Source: Alcanivorax sp. REN37 (lineage in GTDB: Bacteria > Pseudomonadota > Gammaproteobacteria > Pseudomonadales > Alcanivoracaceae). Taken from it: 64,000 bases of DNA. Below, piece by piece: positions 57,876-64,000 of this stretch (the first letter of the stretch is position 1; every line of letters begins with the position of its first letter). The stretch lies in contig NZ_JBGCUO010000001.1 of NCBI RefSeq assembly GCF_041102775.1, forward strand, positions 1,302,001 to 1,366,000, given 5' to 3'. The translations under genes and the position numbers were made by a program. The notes beneath the pieces were generated by a model, which was given only the letters and a program-made list of their open reading frames with translations, was not told where the DNA came from and ran no database searches.

Positions 57876-58144
57876 TCCCCACCGATGTAGTGCCCGCGTT
57901 CCGTCGGGGCTATCGGCTGCAATGGGAGCCGGTGCAACACGCCCATGTGGTGCTGTACCCGGAAGGCATGGTGAAGCTCAACGACAGCGCTGCTGAGATT
58001 CTGTTGCAGGTCAACGGCGAAAGCACCGCTGGCGCCATCGTCACCGCGTTGCAGCAGAAGTTTCCCGAGGCCGGCGATCTGACCACCGATGTGATGGCGT
58101 TTCTGGAGGTGGCCCATGACCAGCAATGGCTCATCTTGCGCTGA
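57872..58144 (+). CDS. pqqD: PqqA-binding chaperone PqqD
   Basis: A 90-residue winged-helix RiPP recognition element. It has the family pattern [28 protein letters not shown], and an FLEV-type end. It binds PqqA and presents it to PqqE. The gene overlaps pqqC by four and pqqE by 29 bases, showing tight coupling. Confidence 0.95.
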   Translation: MIPTDVVPAFRRGYRLQWEPVQHAHVVLYPEGMVKLNDSAAEILLQVNGESTAGAIVTALQQKFPEAGDLTTDVMAFLEVAHDQQWLILR

Positions 58145-59258
58145 CGTCACCCCGCCGGGGCCGCCGCTGTGGCTGCTGGCCGAGCTGACCTACAAGTGCC
58201 CGTTACAGTGTCCCTACTGCGCCAACCCGGTGCAGCTCGAGGGTGGCGCCGAACTCAGCACCGATCAATGGCGTGACGTGTTGCGCCAAGCCCGTGGACT
58301 GGGCGCGGCGCAACTGGGCTTTTCCGGCGGCGAGCCGTTGACGCGGCCGGACCTTGAACAATTGGTGGCTTGCGCCCGCGAGCTGGGTTACTACACCAAC
58401 CTGATTACGTCCGGCATGGGGCTCACCGAGCGACGGGTGCAAACCCTGGCCGATGCCGGGCTCGACCATATCCAGATCAGTTTCCAGGATGCCGAGGCGG
58501 CCGCCAGCGCCTATCTCGCTGGCACCGGCAAGGCGTTTGAGCACAAACTCGAGATGGCGCGGGTGGTCAAAGCCGCCGGTTTTCCGATGGTGCTGAATGT
58601 GGTGATCCACCGCCACAACATCGATCGCATTGGCGACATCCTGCAAATGTGTCTAGATCTGGACGCCGATTACGTCGAGCTGGCCAGCTGCCAGTACTAC
58701 GGCTGGGCGCAACTCAATCGCCAAGGGCTGATGCCGACGCTGGAGCAGGTGCGCGCAGCGGAACGCACCACTGAAGCGTTCCGGCAGAAGATTGCAGAGC
58801 AGGGCCGCAAATGCCGGCTGCTGTTCGTGGTGCCTGATTATTACGAGGAGCGGCCGAAGCCCTGCATGGGCGGCTGGGGCAGTATTTTCCTTACTGTGAC
58901 CCCGGATGGCACCGCGTTGCCGTGCCACAGTGCTCGCGAGTTGCCGATCAGCTTTCCCAATGTGCGTGACACGCCGCTGCGTGACATCTGGTACCGATCT
59001 GGCGGTTTCAATCAATTCCGGGGCGACGATTGGATGCCGGCCCCGTGCCGCAGTTGCGACGAGCGCCACCAGGATTTCGGCGGTTGCCGCTGCCAAGCTT
59101 GGGCGCTGACCGGCGACGCTGCCCAGGCAGACCCGGTGTGCAGCAAGTCACCCCACCACGATCTGATCTTGGCGGCGCGTGCCGAAGCCTTGCAGCCGGA
59201 GGCGGCGCCGTTGGTGTACCGCAATGTCCACAACGCCAAACTGTTTTACCGCGGTTGA
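58116..59258 (+). CDS. pqqE: Radical SAM PqqA peptide cyclase PqqE
   Basis: A 380-residue radical SAM enzyme. The cluster motif is C-P-L-Q-C-P-Y-C (Cys28, Cys32, Cys35). The C-terminal SPASM region has cysteines in [14 protein letters not shown], and [16 protein letters not shown] for the auxiliary clusters. It forms the carbon-carbon bond between Glu and Tyr of PqqA, the first step of PQQ synthesis, with PqqD as partner. Confidence 0.96.
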   Translation: MTSNGSSCADVTPPGPPLWLLAELTYKCPLQCPYCANPVQLEGGAELSTDQWRDVLRQARGLGAAQLGFSGGEPLTRPDLEQLVACARELGYYTNLITSGMGLTERRVQTLADAGLDHIQISFQDAEAAASAYLAGTGKAFEHKLEMARVVKAAGFPMVLNVVIHRHNIDRIGDILQMCLDLDADYVELASCQYYGWAQLNRQGLMPTLEQVRAAERTTEAFRQKIAEQGRKCRLLFVVPDYYEERPKPCMGGWGSIFLTVTPDGTALPCHSARELPISFPNVRDTPLRDIWYRSGGFNQFRGDDWMPAPCRSCDERHQDFGGCRCQAWALTGDAAQADPVCSKSPHHDLILAARAEALQPEAAPLVYRNVHNAKLFYRG

Positions 59259-61596
59259 GCGGCCGCCAGCCACCGAGCTGGCGGAGCTGCATGGGGATGC
59301 CCAGCGACTGGTGTGGCTGCGCTGCGACGCCGATGGTCAGAGCAGCGTTTGGCAGTGGCAGGGCGGGCAACTACAGCTACTCACTTCGCAACAGTTTTCG
59401 GTCCGTTCCCGTGTCTATGAATATGGTGGCGGCGCCATGGCGCTGGCTGGCGACAGCCTTGTTTGCGTAGGCGAACACGATCAGCAGCTTTATTGGTTAC
59501 AGCCTGGCCAAGCACCGCGGCCGCTGACTACAGACCGCCGTCGCCGTTATGGCGGCTTGGCTTGGGATGCCTGGCGGCAACGGGTGCTGGCGGTAGAGGA
59601 AGAGGCGGGCTGGACCCACCGATTGGTGGCGGTGGACAGGGAAGGCCGTCGTCACGTGCTCCACCAGGGCGCGGATTTTTATGCCAGTCCGGCGGTGTCC
59701 GCCGATGGCCAGCAGCTGGCCTGGGTCAGCTGGCAGCGCCCGCATCAACCTTGGACTGAAAGCCGCTTATGCCATTGGCAGTTGGACGCGGAGGGCGGTT
59801 TGCTGCAACCGCTGCCGGGTCTGGCGCAGACCGACAGCTCGGTGCAGCAGCCTTGTTTTGATGCTCAGGGGCGACTCGGTTGCCTGTGGGACGCTTGCGG
59901 TCACTGGCGGTTGTGGGTGTGGCAGCACAGCGGCTGGCATGGTCCGCTCGGAAGCGCCGCTGACCAGACCCCGGCGGCGTGGCTATTGGGACGCCGGCAT
60001 CTGGCGGCGGCACCGTCCGGCGGGTGGTTTGGCGTCGCTAAAAGTCCGCGCGGCATGACACCCCATCGCTTTTTCGACGACACCATTCAGCGTTTAGGCA
60101 GCGCCGAGCACGGACTGCTGCACGCCATTGCGGCGGCGCCCGGTGGGTGCGCGGTGATTACTCATGGTCATCAGCAGCCGGCCCGCCTTCTGTGGCTGCC
60201 TGATGGCGGCCCTGCACAGGTACTGGACAGGGTGGAGGACGCGGTTGCCGTGCAGCGCCCTCGGCAGCCTGATGAACTAGGTGGTGCTTCGACAGCAGCG
60301 TCGCTGATACCGTCGGCTGCTGTGATGCCGCAGTCGCCGTTATTGGCGTCTGATTCTCTTGAACACGACGTCGGACTGTTCTCGGCGGCAGCCGCGGATA
60401 CCTCCGATTTGGGCCGGCCAGCTGCTGGCCATGGGGTAGACCAAGCAGCAGCGGCTTGGGAAACCGTCGCACCTTTGCAGACGCAACAGGCCAGCCATCC
60501 GGGCAGTCCGATGACAGAAGCGGAGCAGCAGCCGGTCGTTGCCGCCCAAGCAATCGGCGTACTTGCAACTGCGGCGCAAGGTCGAGGCGCAGAGCAGTCA
60601 TCGGCGCGTTCGCACAGGCCAGATCAGATTGGCGAGGAGCGGCAAGTTGCGCCATCGATGGCTGGAACGCCGCCAATCCAAGCACGCGGTTTACTTCCAA
60701 CTGCGGCGCGGGGGCGAAGCGCAGAGCCGTCATCGGCATGTCCGCGCTGGTCAGTTCAGAGCGGCAAGGAGGGGCAGACGTCAACACCATTTATTGCGAC
60801 GCCGCCAATGCCTGAGCCGGTCCAAGCCGCCGGCGTGCCGGGTTGGTTGTATCGGCCCGCGAGTGGCCATGGCGCAGCATTGCCGGCGGTGGTGGTGCTG
60901 CATGGCGGGCCAGTGTCTGCCAGCCACCCCGTTTGGTCTGCGGATACTGGGTTCTGGACTGCCCAAGGCTGGGCAGTGTTGGCGGTGAATTACTGCGGCA
61001 GCACCGGTTATGGCCGCGGCTGGCGGCAGGCGTTAGCCGGGCAGTGGGGTGAGCGCGAGGTGGAAGACGTGTTGGCATTGACTACGGCGTTAGCCGATCG
61101 GCGCGTGCTGGATCGCCAGCGGCTGTTCCTGCGCGGCCAGAGTGCCGGCGGCTACACATTGTTCAATACCTTGCTGCGCGCGCCGGGCCTATTTCGCGCT
61201 GCGGCCAGCCGTTACGGCGTCGCCGATCCGCTGCGCTTGCGCGAGCAGACCCACAAGCTGGAAGCGGATTACATTGATTGGCTGATCGGCGATCCAGTGC
61301 GGGTGCCGGAGCGCTACGTGGCTCGTTCGGCGTTGGCACGGGTCGATGAGCTGCGCACGCCGATGATTTTCTTTCAGGGGGAGCTAGACGCCATCGTGCC
61401 GCCGGCTCAAACCCGTGATCTTGAAGCGGCACTGCGGCGTCAAGGCACCCTGGTCGCTGCCCACTATTACCCAGACGAAGGCCATGGTCTGCGCAAGCGC
61501 GCCAACCAAACCCATGCGTTGCAGGCCGAGTGGCAGTTCTACCAACAGCTGCTGCCGCGGAGGTCGCCATGCGCGAGCAGCTCGACAATGGCCTGA
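59224..61596 (+). CDS. S9-family prolyl oligopeptidase-like peptidase in pqq operon, with large repeat insert
   Basis: About 790 residues: an N-terminal propeller-like half and a C-terminal alpha/beta hydrolase. The hydrolase has V-V-L-H-G-G-P-V, nucleophile in R-G-Q-S-A-G-G, acid in [11 protein letters not shown] and base in D-E-G-H-G-L. It corresponds in position to PqqH of Pseudomonas aeruginosa and may help cut PqqA. Between the halves (about 60262-60830) is a roughly 190-residue Ala/Gln/Ser/Pro-rich insert with two tandem 132-base repeats, absent from normal S9 enzymes. The start is uncertain; ATG 59224 overlaps pqqE by 35 bases. It overlaps pqqF by 28 bases. Confidence 0.85.
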   Translation: MSTTPNCFTAVERPPATELAELHGDAQRLVWLRCDADGQSSVWQWQGGQLQLLTSQQFSVRSRVYEYGGGAMALAGDSLVCVGEHDQQLYWLQPGQAPRPLTTDRRRRYGGLAWDAWRQRVLAVEEEAGWTHRLVAVDREGRRHVLHQGADFYASPAVSADGQQLAWVSWQRPHQPWTESRLCHWQLDAEGGLLQPLPGLAQTDSSVQQPCFDAQGRLGCLWDACGHWRLWVWQHSGWHGPLGSAADQTPAAWLLGRRHLAAAPSGGWFGVAKSPRGMTPHRFFDDTIQRLGSAEHGLLHAIAAAPGGCAVITHGHQQPARLLWLPDGGPAQVLDRVEDAVAVQRPRQPDELGGASTAASLIPSAAVMPQSPLLASDSLEHDVGLFSAAAADTSDLGRPAAGHGVDQAAAAWETVAPLQTQQASHPGSPMTEAEQQPVVAAQAIGVLATAAQGRGAEQSSARSHRPDQIGEERQVAPSMAGTPPIQARGLLPTAARGRSAEPSSACPRWSVQSGKEGQTSTPFIATPPMPEPVQAAGVPGWLYRPASGHGAALPAVVVLHGGPVSASHPVWSADTGFWTAQGWAVLAVNYCGSTGYGRGWRQALAGQWGEREVEDVLALTTALADRRVLDRQRLFLRGQSAGGYTLFNTLLRAPGLFRAAASRYGVADPLRLREQTHKLEADYIDWLIGDPVRVPERYVARSALARVDELRTPMIFFQGELDAIVPPAQTRDLEAALRRQGTLVAAHYYPDEGHGLRKRANQTHALQAEWQFYQQLLPRRSPCASSSTMA
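60543..60806 (+). repeat. Two imperfect 132-base tandem repeats inside S9 peptidase gene
   Basis: The segment beginning ACTTGCAACTGCGGCGC at 60561 recurs at 60693 as ACTTCCAACTGCGGCGC, followed in both by GCGCAGAGC-N-GTCATCGGC. Boundary sequences like CCGCCAATCCAAGC recur at 60543, 60670 and 60802. The 132-base period is 44 codons, so the frame is kept. Confidence 0.75.
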
Positions 61597-63728
61597 CGCT
61601 GCTGTGGTTGCCGGCCGCTGGGACGTCGGTGAGGGTGTTGGTCAGTGTCGACAGCGGCAGTCATGACGAGCCGCAGCAATGGCCGGGTCTGGCACATCTG
61701 GTGGAGCACTTGGTGTTTGCCGGACGGCGTCGGGATCCGGACGGGCGCCATTGGCTGCGTATCGTGGCCGACTACGGCGGCCGTTGGAACGCCAGCACCC
61801 AAGCCGAATACACCGAATACCATCTGCAAGTGCCGGCGTCGGCGCTGATGACCCAATTAGCGCGTTGGTTGCCGCGCATTTGGCGCTTGGCGCCTACGCC
61901 CGCGGTGGTGGCGCGTGAACGCGCGGTGTTGCAGGCCGAGTTTTTGACCCGGCTCGGGGATCCGGCGCTGCATCGGCAGCAGCTGATCGCGGCCCAGCTG
62001 CCACCCGCCCATCCGCTGTCGCGTTTCAGCGCTGGCCATGCCGCCAGTTTGGCCGGTGACGAACACAAGTTGGCGCAGGCCGCCAAGGCCTTCCATCACG
62101 CCGGATATGGCGCCGCCAATGTGCAGGTGGCGATCGCGGGCACGGTGGATGCAGCCTCACAGCGGGCGATCGCGGCTCTACTGTCGCGTTGGCCGGGGGG
62201 GCCGTCGCGGCGGCGGTTGCCGGTACCGCCGGCGCCGGCGTTACCAGATCTGCTTTGGCGCGGCCCGCGCTCTGATACCGACACCTGGCTGCTGGCAACG
62301 CTGGAGAGCGTGTCTGCTACCCAACGGCGCGCCTGGCCCGCTTGGCGTGCCGCGATGCTCGATTGCAGTGCGACGGGACTACTTGGACAGCTGCGGCGGG
62401 CGGGGCTGACAGCGTCGCTGCAGGTGCAGGGGCAGTTTCTCAGTGGCGGCCAGCTGTGGCTGCAGTGCCAGCTTGATGCCCTCGGGGCGCTGGCAGAGCA
62501 GCGTCGCTTAGTGCAGCAGTGGTTTGCTCGCCGGCATCAGCTGGCGCCGCAGCAACCTATGACCGAGGGCGATCCGGAGGGCGCGCCGGGGCCGCCCGAC
62601 CCACAATTGGCGCGGATGCGCGCCGCCTTGCGGGAGGCGATAACCTGCGCCGAATCCGAACCAGCAGGCTGGGGTCAGTTGGGGCAGCGACTGAGTGGGG
62701 TCCACTGGTCGCTCTTGGCCGACGGTGGCTCCGCTGCGACGCATTACACTCGCGAAACTCGCACGCCTTACATTGCTGATGCAGTGGCGGTGGCCAGCAC
62801 AGTATCGGAGCCGCTGGTGATCGAAACGCCGACGCCAGCTGAGCACACTTTGTGCTGGCAGTGGCGCTTTACAGTCGCCGCGCCGGCGTTATTGGAAGCG
62901 CTGGAAGCTGTGATGCGCTGGCAGGCGTGGCAGGCCGGGGCGGAGCTTGTGATCGACAAGCAACCCGACAGCTGGCAGCTGCGCTTGCAGGTGGCGAGCC
63001 CCGATCAGGTTGATCTGGCGCTGTCCTGGCGAACTGCCCGAATCACCGCAGCGGGACTGCTCACATTGCAGCGGTGTCGTGCTCGTCGTGCACAGCAGAC
63101 CCCGCCCGGGCCGCAGCTGCTGCAACAGGTGCGGCGATGGCTGGCGGCTGGCGCGGCAGTGACTGGCCCGTCCGCCGTGACCCTTAAGGTTGAAAGCTGG
63201 CAGGTGCCGCCAGAGTGGCAGGGCCGTGCCGGGCGCTGGCAGGCGCAGTTAAGTGGGCAGTGGTCGGTGCCCGACGACTGGCCGCCAGCATTGTCGCCGC
63301 CCTTAGCGCCGGCGCCAGGCGACCCGCCACAGCCGGTTCCCACTCAAATGCCCGGTCATGCAGCGCTGCTGTGGATGCCGGTGCCGCTGTCTGGTGAGGC
63401 AGCCGAGCATTGGGCGCGGAGCTTGTATCCGACCATTTATACCGCGCTGAGAGGCAGCACCGAACCGGTTTACTGGGTCGATTGCCGCGCCGCGGAGCAT
63501 GCTGCCGGGCAGACAGGGCTGCTGGTGTGGGCGCAGTCGCCCACAGAAGGCGGGCTGGCGCTGCTGCAGCGTCTGGAGACCGCCGTTGCCGCCGCATGGG
63601 CTGAGACCACGCGTGCAGGGGAGGGCTTCGCCAACCTGCTGCCACCGCTGGCCGCAAGGGCGTCGCGGCGCTGGCACACGGTGCCTTCGGTAGCGATGCA
63701 AACCCCATGCAACCCTGATGAATCCTGA
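61569..63728 (+). CDS. pqqF: M16-family zinc peptidase PqqF
   Basis: A 719-residue pitrilysin-type protease. The inverted zinc motif is H-L-V-E-H (His43, Glu46, His47), with the third ligand Glu124 77 residues on, as in pitrilysin. The first domain is intact (W-N-A-S-T-Q-A-E-Y-T-E-Y). Later domains are diverged, as usual for PqqF. It is thought to cut the cross-linked dipeptide from PqqA, possibly with the S9 enzyme. A textbook GGAGG lies seven bases before ATG 61569, inside the end of the S9 gene. It is the last gene of the operon. Confidence 0.9.
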   Translation: MREQLDNGLTLLWLPAAGTSVRVLVSVDSGSHDEPQQWPGLAHLVEHLVFAGRRRDPDGRHWLRIVADYGGRWNASTQAEYTEYHLQVPASALMTQLARWLPRIWRLAPTPAVVARERAVLQAEFLTRLGDPALHRQQLIAAQLPPAHPLSRFSAGHAASLAGDEHKLAQAAKAFHHAGYGAANVQVAIAGTVDAASQRAIAALLSRWPGGPSRRRLPVPPAPALPDLLWRGPRSDTDTWLLATLESVSATQRRAWPAWRAAMLDCSATGLLGQLRRAGLTASLQVQGQFLSGGQLWLQCQLDALGALAEQRRLVQQWFARRHQLAPQQPMTEGDPEGAPGPPDPQLARMRAALREAITCAESEPAGWGQLGQRLSGVHWSLLADGGSAATHYTRETRTPYIADAVAVASTVSEPLVIETPTPAEHTLCWQWRFTVAAPALLEALEAVMRWQAWQAGAELVIDKQPDSWQLRLQVASPDQVDLALSWRTARITAAGLLTLQRCRARRAQQTPPGPQLLQQVRRWLAAGAAVTGPSAVTLKVESWQVPPEWQGRAGRWQAQLSGQWSVPDDWPPALSPPLAPAPGDPPQPVPTQMPGHAALLWMPVPLSGEAAEHWARSLYPTIYTALRGSTEPVYWVDCRAAEHAAGQTGLLVWAQSPTEGGLALLQRLETAVAAAWAETTRAGEGFANLLPPLAARASRRWHTVPSVAMQTPCNPDES

Positions 63729-63749
63729 CTCCCGGCCCCCGAGCGGGAC

Positions 63750-63778
63750 TTGTGCCGCGCCGGTCCGATCTATACAAT
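63750..63778 (+). promoter_or_regulatory. Sigma-70 promoter for infC
   Basis: TTGTGC, 17-base spacer, TACAAT. It starts 22 bases past the pqqF stop and would give a leader of about 110 bases before the infC ATT codon. Confidence 0.65.
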
Positions 63779-63892
63779 TCGCGCTCGGCCATAAAAGGCT
63801 GGGGTCAGGATGACCCGGTGCGGGGTGGCCCCCGGTGCGACGGCGCTGGCTGCGGTCCCTGCGAATACAAGAACCGATTGGAGGTAGCCAAC

Positions 63893-64000
63893 ATTAAAGG
63901 TGCTGGCAAGGGCGGTGATAAACGCGCCCGTATCAATGACCAGATCCAACTGTCCGAGGTGCGCCTGATTGATCAGGACGGCAACCAAGTAGGCGTTGTG
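63893..64000 (+). CDS. infC: Translation initiation factor IF-3, N-terminal part (partial)
   Basis: The first 36 codons of IF-3 run off the window end. Translation starts at the rare codon ATT (read as Met) followed by K-G-A-G-K-G-G-D-K-R-A-R-I-N, with GGAGG eight bases upstream. An ATT start is a conserved feature of infC that lets IF-3 limit its own synthesis by rejecting non-standard start codons. The segment R-I-N-D-Q-I is the standard IF-3 beginning. The gene usually found upstream, thrS, is not here; pqqF is. Confidence 0.93.
   Translation, partial: MKGAGKGGDKRARINDQIQLSEVRLIDQDGNQVGVV

Noticed and set aside
60158..60790. 210-codon antisense frame over the S9 peptidase insert, with repeated P-M-T-A-L-R and A-P-Q-L-Q-V segments
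   Set aside because: The repeats mirror the tandem DNA repeats and the rest is Pro/Arg-rich. No ribosome site is seen. The sense frame joins two recognisable S9 domains.

Overview
The window is a dense, GC-rich stretch of a gammaproteobacterial chromosome. It fits an Alcanivorax- or Pseudomonas-like member of the Pseudomonadales/Oceanospirillales. The evidence is the divergent aspartate aminotransferase/uvrB pair next to a WbpM-type dehydratase and tRNAs, the sfn dimethyl-sulfone genes under a sigma-54 activator, a complete pqq operon, and infC beginning with the rare ATT start codon. No phage, insertion sequence or CRISPR array was seen. The species cannot be named from this sequence alone.

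Region 1 (1-11300) opens with the 3' end of a hipA-like gene and is then an organosulfur-scavenging island. It holds an OmpW-type porin with sfnB, a second SfnB-like flavoprotein (sfnA), sfnF-sfnG (FMN reductase plus dimethyl-sulfone monooxygenase), and a four-gene operon of sfnC, sfnR (sigma-54 activator), an SsuD-like alkanesulfonate monooxygenase and an amidohydrolase. Three copies of a TGTTGC-N4-GCAACA inverted repeat sit upstream of GG-N10-GC (-24/-12) promoters. SfnR therefore probably controls the whole island, including its own operon.

Region 2 (11400-31700) carries a secreted CocE-type hydrolase, a methyltransferase, a dihydrolipoamide-dehydrogenase-like flavoprotein, and a LysR/VOC/GST cassette with a palindromic T-N11-A operator. 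Next comes a locus made of a lipoprotein, a response regulator and histidine kinase, a beta-barrel protein and a second lipoprotein. It ends with azlCD, an MHS transporter, a DksA-type zinc-finger protein, a HigB/HigA-like toxin-antitoxin pair and galE.

Region 3 (31700-52400) holds a PhoX-family phosphatase behind a clear Pho box, rmuC, a spermidine synthase homologue and a DHA2 efflux pump. The cysDN genes follow, and CysN ends in a shrunken APS-kinase remnant. Then come a WbpM/CapD-type dehydratase, a methyltransferase, queH, a heme oxygenase, Fur-box-preceded hmuTUV, tRNA-Asn, an aspartate aminotransferase, uvrB and tRNA-Val.

Region 4 (52400-64000) has a penicillin-acylase-type Ntn hydrolase, a triheme cytochrome c gene split by a frameshift, a TsdA-like diheme cytochrome, and the PQQ operon pqqA-B-C-D-E-(S9 peptidase)-F. 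infC starts under its own promoter and runs off the end. The cytochromes and PQQ genes together suggest periplasmic oxidation feeding electrons to c-type cytochromes. No PQQ dehydrogenase lies inside the window.
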